Assembly (NCBI RefSeq): GCF_007558825.1
Contig: NZ_VLTK01000003.1
Span: 434,001-498,000, forward strand
Length of the DNA stretch: 64,000 bases
Direction: 5' to 3'
Source: Brevibacterium aurantiacum
Lineage (GTDB): Bacteria; Actinomycetota; Actinomycetes; Actinomycetales; Brevibacteriaceae
This document shows positions 45,411 to 54,062 of this stretch, in pieces. A program made the translations under genes and the position numbers. Numbering within the stretch: position 1 is the first letter of the stretch; every line of letters starts with the position of its first letter. The notes under the pieces are model-generated. The model had not been told where the DNA came from. It saw only the letters and a list, made by a program, of their open reading frames with translations, and did no database searches.

Positions 45411-47627
45411 TCACATCAGTGTCTTCAACCGTGCCCTGTGCTGCTCGAGAACCTGCAGCTGCCCCAGAAGCGTCGTCTGCGCATCGGTGTCCGTTGTGTC
45501 CTGGCGCTGCAGCCGTGAGTGCAGCTCCTTGGCGATCCGTTCGAGGTCGTAGTCGAAGAGGCGGGCCACGATGCCTCTGGCGAATCCCTCCGCGCTGACA
45601 CCGTCTGCCACCGGTAAGGGAGACACGAGCAGCTGCATGACATAGGGCCTGAGGTCCTCGTCGCTGGCTGCGAGGACGGCTTCCGCCCAGCGCGTGGCGT
45701 CGGCGGATCCGACTGAGTTCACACCTCCGGCTGACTTCAGTCCTCCGGCAGCCTTGATCGCGGACTGAATCCGGCGATAGCCCGGGTGCTCGAAGGCTCG
45801 GGCAGACAGGGAGTCGAAGAGCTTGGCATTGACGAACTCGGGATGCTGCAGCGCCACCATCAGGGCTCCCTTCTCCGTCTTCAGGCGAGCGGGGCTGATC
45901 GGGGCCGACAGGTTCGACACGTCTGGGCGCTCATCGTAGACGTATTCGATGGCGGTGTCGTCCTTGCCGGCGACTCCCCCTGCGGAGCCGGGTGCTGGTT
46001 GCCCTTGCGCCTGCGCTCCGAGCGCCGGTCCTGGCGCCTGCGCTCCGGGCGCCTGCTGCCCTGGCCGGGCCTGCTCCGGTGCCGATTGGTTCTGCTTCCA
46101 CGCGACAGACTGACCCTGCGATCCGTTCATCTGCGTCTGCTGCGCGCCGGAGGGAACCCGCTGAGCTCCGGGCGGTCCCTGAGCCAGTCCGGGCGGTGCC
46201 TGAGCCGGTCCGGGCGGTGCCTGAGCCGGTCCGGGCGGAGTCTCCTGCAGGGCCTGCGGTGATCCGCCCTGAGTCTGACGAGACGGGTGAGGCTGCGATT
46301 TCTTCGGCCTCTTTCGGGCATCCCTGACCGCGGATTCCACCTCGTCGATGTCGACGCCGATGCGGCCGGCGACAAAGCGATAGTAGTGGCTGAGGCTGTT
46401 GCGATCACGAATGTCGGTCAGAAGCTCGGCACTGGCCTTGACTGCAGCGATCCTGCCCTCGACCGAGTCGAGGTCGTAGCGAGAGATCGCGGTGGTGATG
46501 ACGAATTCGAAGAGCGGTTTGCGCCCGTCGATGAGTTCGCGCAGCGCACCGTCGCCCTTCGCCATCCGCAGGTCACAGGGGTCGAGCCCGTCTGGTTCGA
46601 CTGCGACGAAGGTCTGGGCGGTGAACTCACTCTCGAACTCGAAGGCCCGCAGTGCAGCTTTCTGTCCGGCTGCGTCTCCGTCGAAGGTGAAGATCACCTG
46701 TCCCGTCGGGTCGTCGCCGAGCAGTCGCCTCACGATCTTCACATGCTCGGGCCCGAAAGCCGTTCCACATGTGGCCACCGCCTGCGTGACTCCAGCCAGG
46801 TGTGCGGCCATGACATCTGTATAGCCCTCGACGATGACCACGCGCTTAGTCTTCGCGATGTACTTCTTGGCCAGATCCAGACCGTAGAGCACCTGATTCT
46901 TGTGATAAAGGGCTGTTTCCGGAGTATTCAGATACTTCGGACCCTGGTCGTCGTCGAACAGGCGCCTGGCCCCGAAACCGATGGTCCGCGAGGTCATGTC
47001 CTTGATGGGCCAGACGACCCTGCCCCGGAAACGGTCGTAGATGCCGCGGCCACCCTCACTGGCCAAGCCTCCGGCGAGAATCTCCTCCTCGCTGAAACCG
47101 GCTCGCTTGAGCTGGCTGGTCAGCGAATCCCAGGACTTGGGTGCGAAGCCGAGACCGAATTCCCGGCTCGAGCTGCTGGGGAAGCCACGGCCCTCGAGGA
47201 ACTCCCGACCGATCTGCCCCTGCTCGCCTTCCAACGACTGGGTGAAGAAGCGCTGCGCGACCTCGTGCATCTCCAGCAGCCGCTGGCGCCGGCTGGCCTG
47301 CTCACGATCGGGCCCCTTGCCGTCTTCATAACGCAGATGCATCCCGATCTTGCTGGCCAGAGATTCGACGGTTTCGACGAAGCTGAGCTGCTCGATCTTC
47401 TGCAGGAAAGCGAAGACGTCGCCTGACTCACCACAGCCGAAGCAGTGGTACATCCCGACCTGAGGACGAACGGTGAACGACGGGGTCTTCTCATCATGGA
47501 AGGGGCAGAGGCCCTTGAGCGAGCCGATTCCAGCGGTCTTGAGCGTGACGAACTCGCCCACCACCTCGTCGATGCGGGTTCGACTTCGAAGCTCGTCGAT
47601 GTCCTCGCGTCTGATCAGTCCGGCCAT
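45411..47627 (-). CDS. dnaG: DNA primase
   Basis: 738 aa. The CHC2 zinc finger uses Cys41, His44, Cys62 and Cys65; the RNA polymerase domain follows, with the Toprim motif VVIVEGYTDVMAAH near 265 and FTFDGDAAG. The DnaB-binding C-domain is preceded by a linker of about 130 residues (445-575) rich in Pro, Gly, Gln and Ala, coded partly by 21-bp repeats. In tandem with dgt, 3 bases apart. Confidence 0.96.
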   Translation of the reverse strand: MAGLIRREDIDELRSRTRIDEVVGEFVTLKTAGIGSLKGLCPFHDEKTPSFTVRPQVGMYHCFGCGESGDVFAFLQKIEQLSFVETVESLASKIGMHLRYEDGKGPDREQASRRQRLLEMHEVAQRFFTQSLEGEQGQIGREFLEGRGFPSSSSREFGLGFAPKSWDSLTSQLKRAGFSEEEILAGGLASEGGRGIYDRFRGRVVWPIKDMTSRTIGFGARRLFDDDQGPKYLNTPETALYHKNQVLYGLDLAKKYIAKTKRVVIVEGYTDVMAAHLAGVTQAVATCGTAFGPEHVKIVRRLLGDDPTGQVIFTFDGDAAGQKAALRAFEFESEFTAQTFVAVEPDGLDPCDLRMAKGDGALRELIDGRKPLFEFVITTAISRYDLDSVEGRIAAVKASAELLTDIRDRNSLSHYYRFVAGRIGVDIDEVESAVRDARKRPKKSQPHPSRQTQGGSPQALQETPPGPAQAPPGPAQAPPGLAQGPPGAQRVPSGAQQTQMNGSQGQSVAWKQNQSAPEQARPGQQAPGAQAPGPALGAQAQGQPAPGSAGGVAGKDDTAIEYVYDERPDVSNLSAPISPARLKTEKGALMVALQHPEFVNAKLFDSLSARAFEHPGYRRIQSAIKAAGGLKSAGGVNSVGSADATRWAEAVLAASDEDLRPYVMQLLVSPLPVADGVSAEGFARGIVARLFDYDLERIAKELHSRLQRQDTTDTDAQTTLLGQLQVLEQHRARLKTLM
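46170..46232 (-). repeat. Three 21-bp tandem repeats in dnaG
   Basis: Units at 46170, 46191 and 46212, each 21 bp and nearly identical, coding PPGPAQA-type blocks in the primase linker. In frame, so copy changes would only alter linker length. Confidence 0.85.
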
Positions 47628-47630
47628 GGT

Positions 47631-48944
47631 CTAGAGACGATCCTCCGCCCCTGCTTTGAGCTGGTGGTACAGGGCCCAGGCGGAATGATCGGTCAGAGAT
47701 GCGATCTGATCGACGACGACACGCAGCCTGGCCGCATCGTCGGCGGCCTCGAAGTAATCGGCCCTGAACATCGGCTCGAGGTTGGTCGGCGACTCGGAGT
47801 ACCACTGGGACAGCTCGGTGATGACGGCGGACTGGATGTCATGGAGACGCAGACGATCCTCGGCGACCATCACCGTCAGCGTCGCCATTCCCTTGAGAAC
47901 GGCGATCTCGACAGCCGTAGGTTCGGGGACCACGAGGGCGGCTGCGTAACGAGACAAGGGCTCCCAACCGTACTCCTCACGGGTTGCGGCCTCCGCTGCA
48001 CCGACGAACCGTCCGATGAGCTGACTCGTCATGTGCTTGAGTGCCGCTTGGGCCTGCCTGGATCCGTCATAGGTCTCCGAAGGCCAGTATGCTGCGGCCT
48101 GCAGCCTCGACAGAGCCTTGTCCATCTCCTCATCGCTCGTGGTCGGCAGATACCACTTCCGGGTGATGTCGAAGAGCTCTCCGCGGCGGTTCGCGGCAGC
48201 GAAGTCTCCCAGGTGCAGATGGCCGCCGGCGATCGCGTCTTCGACGTCGTGGACGGAGTAGGAGATGTCATCGGCGAGGTCCATCACCTGAGCTTCGATG
48301 CATCGTTTTCCGTTCTCGATCCCGTCGCGGTAGAAGTCGAAGACTCCTCTGTCGTCGTCGTAGACGCCGAACTTCCTGACACCGGAGTCACGCCGACCGA
48401 CGGATGCCTCGCTCCGCGACCACGGGTATTTGGTCAGCGCGTCGAGGCTCGCGCGTGTCAGATTGAGCCCGGCCGGGCGACCGTCATCGGCAATCACCTT
48501 CGGTTCGATCCGGGTGACCAGACGCAAGGTCTGCGCATTGCCCTCGAATCCGCCGATGTCGATGCACAGTGCGTCGAGAATGGTCTCACCGTGGTGACCG
48601 AACGGTGGGTGGCCGAGGTCATGGCTGAGGCAGGCGGTGTCGACGATATCGGGGTCGCAGCCGAGGTAGCGGGCGAGTTCGCGTCCGACCTGGGCGACCT
48701 CGAGGGAATGCGTGAGCCGAGTACGGACGAAATCGTCAGTGCCTGGTTCGACGACCTGAGTCTTGGCGCCGAGTCGGCGCAGACCCGCGGAGTGCAGAAC
48801 CCGTGCCCGGTCGCGCTGAAACGCCGAGCGGCGTGGATTCTTCGCCGGTTCGCTCACCCATCGTTCCTCGTCCCATGGCGTGTAGGTCGCCACGGTCCCC
48901 GAGCGCACCGATGTGCGTGGGTGAGATTCGAATGGCATTGTCAT
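47631..48944 (-). CDS. dgt: Deoxyguanosinetriphosphate triphosphohydrolase-like protein
   Basis: 437 aa HD-domain enzyme; the metal-binding residues appear in RTRLTHSLEVAQ and SHDLGHPPFGHHGE, with DLADDISYSVHDVEDA further on. It hydrolyses dNTPs to nucleosides and triphosphate. The ATG at 48944 overlaps the dusB stop as ATGA. Beside dnaG in many actinobacteria. Confidence 0.94.
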   Translation of the reverse strand: MTMPFESHPRTSVRSGTVATYTPWDEERWVSEPAKNPRRSAFQRDRARVLHSAGLRRLGAKTQVVEPGTDDFVRTRLTHSLEVAQVGRELARYLGCDPDIVDTACLSHDLGHPPFGHHGETILDALCIDIGGFEGNAQTLRLVTRIEPKVIADDGRPAGLNLTRASLDALTKYPWSRSEASVGRRDSGVRKFGVYDDDRGVFDFYRDGIENGKRCIEAQVMDLADDISYSVHDVEDAIAGGHLHLGDFAAANRRGELFDITRKWYLPTTSDEEMDKALSRLQAAAYWPSETYDGSRQAQAALKHMTSQLIGRFVGAAEAATREEYGWEPLSRYAAALVVPEPTAVEIAVLKGMATLTVMVAEDRLRLHDIQSAVITELSQWYSESPTNLEPMFRADYFEAADDAARLRVVVDQIASLTDHSAWALYHQLKAGAEDRL

Positions 48945-50131
48945 CCTCCCGAGATGTCGAGTTCCGCCTCGGAGAGCAGAGACTTCCCGCTGACATCGAA
49001 GACGCGGGAGTCGAGCCACCCTTCGGGCAGATGCGGCTTCTTCGGGCGGGTGGTCCGCCCCCGGGAGCCTTCCGCATCCGTACCAGGATACGGTGCGTTC
49101 TGATCGAGTTGGGCCAACAGCCCCTCGAGCTCTTCGAGCGAAGAGACCATCGCCAGCTGACGACGCAGGTCTCCCCCGACCGGATAGCCCTTGAAGTACC
49201 AGGCGATGTGTTTACGCAGGTCACGGACTCCGTAGAATTCGTCCTCGTAGTATTCGGCGAGGTATTCACCGTGCTTGTAGACGGCGCGTGCAACCTCGGC
49301 GAGGCCGGGTCGGAAGCGCTCATCGCTGCCGTTGAGTGCATTGGCGAGGTCACCGAACAGCCAGGGCCGACCCTGGCATCCTCGGCCGATGACGACTCCG
49401 TCGCATCCCGTGCGGCGCATCATCTCAAGTGCATCCTCTGCCGCGAAGATGTCACCGTTGCCCAGAACCGGAACGGTGTCGCCGAGGTGGTCCTTGAGTC
49501 GGGCGATGGCGTCCCAGTCGGCCTGGCCGGAGTACAGGTCCGCCGCGGATCGACCGTGGAGGGCAATCGCTGCCACTCCCGCATTGCGGGCCGTCTCGCC
49601 GGCGTCGAGGAAGGTCTGATGGTCTTTGTCGATGCCTTTGCGCATCTTCACTGTCAGAGGGATGCCGCCGCGGTCCGCCTCGGTCACGGCCGTGGTGACG
49701 ATGGCCTTGAACAGGTCCTTCTTCCAGGGCAGGGCCGAGCCCCCGCCCTTCCTGGTGACTTTGGGCACGGGACAGCCGAAGTTGAGATCGATGTGGTCGG
49801 CGCGGTCTTCGTCCACGAGCATCCGCACGGCCTGCCCGATCGTCTCCGGGTCGACGCCGTAGAGCTGCACCGAGCGCGGGGTCTCATACGGCTCATGCTG
49901 GATGATCCGCATGCTCTTGGGACTGCGTTCGACAAGCGCCCTTGACGTCACCATCTCAGTCACATAGAGACCGGCTCCGTACTCGCGGCACAGGCGACGG
50001 AAGGCGGTGTTGGTGATTCCCGCCATCGGTGCCAGCACCACCGGCGAGGACAGCTCGATGGGGCCGATGCGCAGAGGCTCGACGGTGGCTGGGGATGCGG
50101 ATTCTGGGGCAGGGCTGATGACACTCACCAT
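48941..50131 (-). CDS. dusB: tRNA-dihydrouridine synthase
   Basis: 396-aa FMN enzyme that reduces uridines in tRNA D-loops. Signatures: PMAGITNTAFRRLC, DLNFGCPVPKVTRKGGGSALPW (catalytic cysteine in GCP), VKMRKG, ALHGR and NGDIF. The ATG at 50131 or the next codon GTG at 50128 could start it. GATAAT lies 6 bases before the GTG, so a leaderless GTG start is possible. Confidence 0.94.
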   Translation of the reverse strand: MVSVISPAPESASPATVEPLRIGPIELSSPVVLAPMAGITNTAFRRLCREYGAGLYVTEMVTSRALVERSPKSMRIIQHEPYETPRSVQLYGVDPETIGQAVRMLVDEDRADHIDLNFGCPVPKVTRKGGGSALPWKKDLFKAIVTTAVTEADRGGIPLTVKMRKGIDKDHQTFLDAGETARNAGVAAIALHGRSAADLYSGQADWDAIARLKDHLGDTVPVLGNGDIFAAEDALEMMRRTGCDGVVIGRGCQGRPWLFGDLANALNGSDERFRPGLAEVARAVYKHGEYLAEYYEDEFYGVRDLRKHIAWYFKGYPVGGDLRRQLAMVSSLEELEGLLAQLDQNAPYPGTDAEGSRGRTTRPKKPHLPEGWLDSRVFDVSGKSLLSEAELDISGG

Positions 50132-50188
50132 GCCATTATCCCCGTGCCGTCAAATGATGGAACACCTGCACAAGCAGATGCCGCCGAC

Positions 50189-51841
50189 TCACGATCGTGC
50201 ATATGGCCCCTCCGTCTCTTTCTCAGCCCTGTCCGCTTCAACCTGTTCCTGGGCCAGAAATTCCCGGATGTCCCATTCGACGTCGAGATGCAGCTCCTCG
50301 GCGAGACGATCATCGTGGGTGACCACGATCATGGATCCGCCGAATCCGTCCAGGGCGGTCACGAGTGCGGTCAGCGATGACAGATCCAGGTTGTTGCCCG
50401 GCTCGTCGAGTACGAGCAGCTGCGGAGCGGGGTCCTGGAGCAGACTCGTCGCCAGTGCGACACGGAACCGCTCCCCTCCCGACAGGGTCGAGCAGAGCTG
50501 ATCGGTCCGGCCCGCTCGCAGCCCCATCGCAGCCAATACCTCGTGGACGCGGTGCGGGCCGAGACTGGGGTTGTTCTCCCTCACCGCCTCCATGACGGTC
50601 AGTGTCGGCGGCAGCCTGTACTGCTGGTCGAGGATGCCGATCGGGACCGAAACTGTGATCGACATGTTCGGAAACAGCTCGTGTATCGGCGCACCTGTGT
50701 CGTGTCTGCCGGCGATTGCGGTCAGCAACGTCGACTTCCCGGAGCCGTTGGCGCCGGTCAGCCTGATGCGCTCGGGTCCGACCACCGTGCGCGGCTGGTC
50801 CAGCACTCCCCTGGAGATGTCGAGTACTCGCTTACCGGAATGGATCGAGGTCTCCGGCAGATCCAGGCGAATGCTCGAGTCCCTGCGCAGGGCGTCCTTG
50901 GCAGAGCGAACAGAGGAGCGGGCCTGCTCCTCGTCGGCGGCTTTGTCTCCTCGACGCTTCGCTGCGCTCTTCTGGGCGAAGTCCGTCAAACCGTTCATGA
51001 CGATCTTCGGTCGACGTTTGTTCTCCTTGTCCTTGGCCGCCTTTCGGTCGGATCGGGCCAGTTTCGTCTCGAGTTCGATGCGCTGGCGCTTCTCGATCGC
51101 CAGGGCCTTCTTGGCATCGACGACGTCGGCGAGCTTCGCCTCCTCCTCGGCCGCGACCATGGCCTCGTAGTCGTCGAAGTCTCCTCCGTACACCCGCAGT
51201 TGGTCGGTCATCTCGACGATCGCCGAGACCGTCGACAGAAGTGCGCGGTCGTGCGAGATCACCAGGGTCGGTCCGATCCTGTCCTTGAGCAGAGCGGCCA
51301 GGCGTCGACGCCCTGCCCCGTCGAGGTTGTTGCTGGGTTCGTCGAGGATCAGCCACCGGTCGCCAGCCAGCGCGGCTCTGGCCAAACCGATGCGCATGGC
51401 CTGACCTCCCGAGAAGGTGGACAGCCGGCGGTCCAGGGCAGCGGCGTCGAGCCTGAGACCGAGATCGGCCAGAGCACTCAGCGCCCGCTCTTCGATGTCC
51501 CAGTCATCACCGATGACGTCGAAGTCATCGGGTTGGGCCTGCCCGGCCAGGGCCTTCGTCAGTGCAGTCCTGACGGGGGCGATTCCCAGCGCCGAGGCGA
51601 CGCTGTCCTCGGTGTGCGGCAGCAGCTGATCGATGTAGACGGCCCCCTCGGCACCGGTGATGTTCCCGGCAGTGGGCCTGAGCAGACCGGCGATGGTCCT
51701 GGCGAGAGTGGATTTGCCGACCCCATTGTCGCCGACCAGGCCAACGGTGGCAGCAGGGATCGTGGCGCTCAGCGATGTGAAGATCTCGGTGTCGTCGCCG
51801 AGGCGGTAGCCGAGATCGGAGATGGATACGGCAGCAGTCAT
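50189..51841 (-). CDS. ABC-F family ATPase
   Basis: 550 aa, two ATP-binding domains and no membrane segments: GDNGVGKST with FSGGQAMRI and LILDEPSNNLD, then GANGSGKST with LSGGERFRV and LVLDEPGNNLD. The linker is Lys/Arg-rich. ABC-F proteins act on ribosomes; some give antibiotic resistance, others tune translation. The ATG at 51841 has TGAGGA upstream. A modest leader hairpin precedes it. Resistance versus housekeeping is not decidable here. Confidence 0.92.
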   Translation of the reverse strand: MTAAVSISDLGYRLGDDTEIFTSLSATIPAATVGLVGDNGVGKSTLARTIAGLLRPTAGNITGAEGAVYIDQLLPHTEDSVASALGIAPVRTALTKALAGQAQPDDFDVIGDDWDIEERALSALADLGLRLDAAALDRRLSTFSGGQAMRIGLARAALAGDRWLILDEPSNNLDGAGRRRLAALLKDRIGPTLVISHDRALLSTVSAIVEMTDQLRVYGGDFDDYEAMVAAEEEAKLADVVDAKKALAIEKRQRIELETKLARSDRKAAKDKENKRRPKIVMNGLTDFAQKSAAKRRGDKAADEEQARSSVRSAKDALRRDSSIRLDLPETSIHSGKRVLDISRGVLDQPRTVVGPERIRLTGANGSGKSTLLTAIAGRHDTGAPIHELFPNMSITVSVPIGILDQQYRLPPTLTVMEAVRENNPSLGPHRVHEVLAAMGLRAGRTDQLCSTLSGGERFRVALATSLLQDPAPQLLVLDEPGNNLDLSSLTALVTALDGFGGSMIVVTHDDRLAEELHLDVEWDIREFLAQEQVEADRAEKETEGPYARS

Positions 51842-52012
51842 GTGTGTCCTCATTTCGTGCACAGAAGTGCGATGCGGGTCCGTTGCACCCGCGTGATGCG
51901 GAAATGAGGAACTACTTCACGAAGTGACTGTCTTTCGCCGGGAATGGATCAGCACCAGGATGCCCGAGGTCGGTTCGTTTCGTCAAGGGCGCCTTCAGAC
52001 CCTTCTGCCGTC

Positions 52013-52561
52013 TCAGACGATGATGAGCATGAGTTCCGCCGGCTCGTCACCCGGGTTGGACAGCTGATGGGGAACATCGCCCGGCGCCTGCGCACAGTCT
52101 CCCGCTCGCAGAGTCGTCCGGCGATCGATGGTGACGATTTCGATCGTGCCGGCGAGGACGAAGAAGGACTCACGTGAGCCGCTGCGGTGGGCCGCGAACG
52201 ACGCGGTTTCGCAGTGCGGATCGAGTTTGTAGTGGACGACCTCCATATTCTGCTGCGGCGCGGGAAGATCTCGCCGCAGGGTGCCCCTGCCGTATCCGCT
52301 GTGGGCAGGGATGGAGCTGCTCGGGGCGATGACCACCTCCGGTGGGGCAAGGAGCTCTCCCACATCGACGCCGAGTGCCCGGGAGAGGCCCATGGCGTTC
52401 GAGACCGACGTGTCCTGTTCGCCGCGTTCGATCTTCGACAGTGCCGCCCGGGAGATTCCAGCACGGAGTGCGAGTTCGTTGAGCGTCAGGTCGTTGTACT
52501 TGCGGCGGGCTCTGATCCGCGCGCCGAATACTCGGGCTCCGAGGTCCTCTGTGTTCGCCAT
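52013..52561 (-). CDS. XRE-cupin transcriptional regulator
   Basis: 182 aa. An N-terminal helix-turn-helix (LTLNELALRAGISRAALSKIERGEQ) and a C-terminal cupin barrel (ESFFVLAGTIEIVTIDRR, GDVPHQLSNPGDEPAELMLII). Such proteins control neighbouring transport or catabolic genes and sense a small molecule through the cupin. Divergent from the permease at 52640, its probable target. TATGAT ends 6 bases before the ATG. Confidence 0.9.
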   Translation of the reverse strand: MANTEDLGARVFGARIRARRKYNDLTLNELALRAGISRAALSKIERGEQDTSVSNAMGLSRALGVDVGELLAPPEVVIAPSSSIPAHSGYGRGTLRRDLPAPQQNMEVVHYKLDPHCETASFAAHRSGSRESFFVLAGTIEIVTIDRRTTLRAGDCAQAPGDVPHQLSNPGDEPAELMLIIV

Positions 52562-52567
52562 TGTGAC

Positions 52568-52573
52568 ATCATA
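52568..52573 (-). promoter_or_regulatory. -10 box TATGAT of the XRE-cupin gene
   Basis: TATGAT on the minus strand, 6 bases before the start codon at 52561. Strong -10 match and leaderless spacing. Confidence 0.6.
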
Positions 52574-52596
52574 GTTTATTCTTGAATAGTAGAGTG

Positions 52597-52633
52597 AGTT
52601 CCATCAATATAAACTTATTCACATGATGGAACT
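52597..52633. promoter_or_regulatory. 10-bp inverted repeat upstream of the permease
   Basis: AGTTCCATCA (52597-52606) and TGATGGAACT (52624-52633) are perfect inverse copies with a 17-nt AT-rich spacer that contains TATAAA. The right arm includes GGAA, the likely ribosome site of the permease. It may be the XRE-cupin operator, or a leader hairpin that hides the ribosome site. Confidence 0.6.
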
Positions 52634-52639
52634 TCTCAT

Positions 52640-54028
52640 ATGACTCCACTGCTGGCGCTTGCCCCCATTATGCTCGCCATCGCCCTGCTCATCCTCAAGC
52701 GCAGTTCGTGGATCTCCGCCGCAGCCGGGGTCATCGCCGCCGGTCTTGCAGTCATCTTCTTCTTTCCGACACCTATATCGGTTCTGCTCGAATCCGGGGC
52801 GGACTACTTCCCCCTCGTTCTCGAAGTCGCCCTCATCCTCCTCTTCGGCATGGTCCTCGCTCGTCTGCTTGAAGCGTCAGGCTCGATGGGCGAAATCTCC
52901 GCCTGGGTCGAATCGGCGGCACCCAGTCGACCACTCGGGGTGGCCCTCGTCGTCTTCGGCCTCGTCCCATTCGCCGAATCTGTCACCGGCTTCGGCATCG
53001 GGGTGACTATCGGAGTCCCCGTTCTCCGACTGCTCGGCTGTTCGCTGCGTCAATCGGCGATCCTCGGACTCCTGGGACTCATCGCCGTACCCTGGGGCGC
53101 ACTCGGCCCCGGGACCACGGTCGCTGCCGCACTCACCGGCGTCAACGTAGACGATCTCGGTGTGGCAACAGCGTGGATCAATGCGATACCGGTGATCATC
53201 GTGGCCATTTCGGTGATCCTCGTCATGCGACCCGGACTGACCTCCTGCCTCGGAATCGGCGCCGCTGCAGCCCTCCTGTGGGCAGGCATCCTCGCCGCGA
53301 ACATCCTGGTCGGCATGGCCCCGGCCGGCATCATCGGCTCACTCCTCGTCATCGCTGCGATGGGCGCCCTCTTCATCATCCGCCGCCGCAGAACCGGCTT
53401 CACTCACAGATTGGGCCTGGCGGTCCTGCCTTACACCACTCTCACCGTGGGCCTGCTCATCGCACGCACGCTGCAGTCGGCGTTCCCTTCGCTGCTGACT
53501 CAGATCGTTGCCTCTCCCCCGTTCTGGCTGGCCGCCGCCTGTGTGATCGCCGCACTCAGAGTCACCTCTCGCAGCAGTGTCACGGTGTCCGCTGTCCGCT
53601 CCTGGCTGCCCATCGGCGCCGGAACTGCCGCGTTCATGCTCATGGGATGGATCATGACGACAACCGGTATGAGCGCAGCCATCGGGACGCTTGTGCCCGC
53701 CGGACTCGTCCTCTTCACACCTTGGCTGACGGCGATCGGAGCCGTAGTCACCGGCTCGAACACCGGCGCAAATTCGATGTTCACCGGCACCATCGACGCG
53801 GTTGCGACATCGTCCCACGTTCCATCCCTGCCCGTGGTGGCAGCAGGCAACGCCGCCGCCTCGCTCGCAGCACTGGCTGCCCCTCCACGTGTGGCGATGT
53901 CGGTCCAGATGGCTGAACCTTCGGCGCCCGCCTCGGCGAATGACATCGCCTGGGTTCAGGGTCGGGCCCTGGCTGTAGCCGGAGTCAACGCGGTGGCGCT
54001 CGGTCTCTGGATCCAGTTCATGGCCTGA
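52640..54028 (+). CDS. LctP-like (lactate permease family) transporter, substrate unknown
   Basis: 462 aa, about 12-13 membrane helices. PFAESVTGFGIGVTIG and the late TGSNTGANSMF segment are characteristic of the L-lactate permease family. It is shorter than typical LctP (about 550 aa) and divergent, so the substrate may be another carboxylate. ATG start with GGAA 8 nt upstream. Regulated most likely by the divergent XRE-cupin protein; faces the M24 gene tail to tail. Confidence 0.75.
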   Translation: MTPLLALAPIMLAIALLILKRSSWISAAAGVIAAGLAVIFFFPTPISVLLESGADYFPLVLEVALILLFGMVLARLLEASGSMGEISAWVESAAPSRPLGVALVVFGLVPFAESVTGFGIGVTIGVPVLRLLGCSLRQSAILGLLGLIAVPWGALGPGTTVAAALTGVNVDDLGVATAWINAIPVIIVAISVILVMRPGLTSCLGIGAAAALLWAGILAANILVGMAPAGIIGSLLVIAAMGALFIIRRRRTGFTHRLGLAVLPYTTLTVGLLIARTLQSAFPSLLTQIVASPPFWLAAACVIAALRVTSRSSVTVSAVRSWLPIGAGTAAFMLMGWIMTTTGMSAAIGTLVPAGLVLFTPWLTAIGAVVTGSNTGANSMFTGTIDAVATSSHVPSLPVVAAGNAAASLAALAAPPRVAMSVQMAEPSAPASANDIAWVQGRALAVAGVNAVALGLWIQFMA

Positions 54029-54062
54029 GATCCAGAACGATCTGCCGCCGCCGAGGTGGTTG

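Noticed and set aside
46287-47426. 379-codon frame antisense to dnaG, and similar long frames at 47445-49103, 50543-51907 and 58978-60522
   Set aside because: All lie opposite well-supported genes and contain no known motifs.
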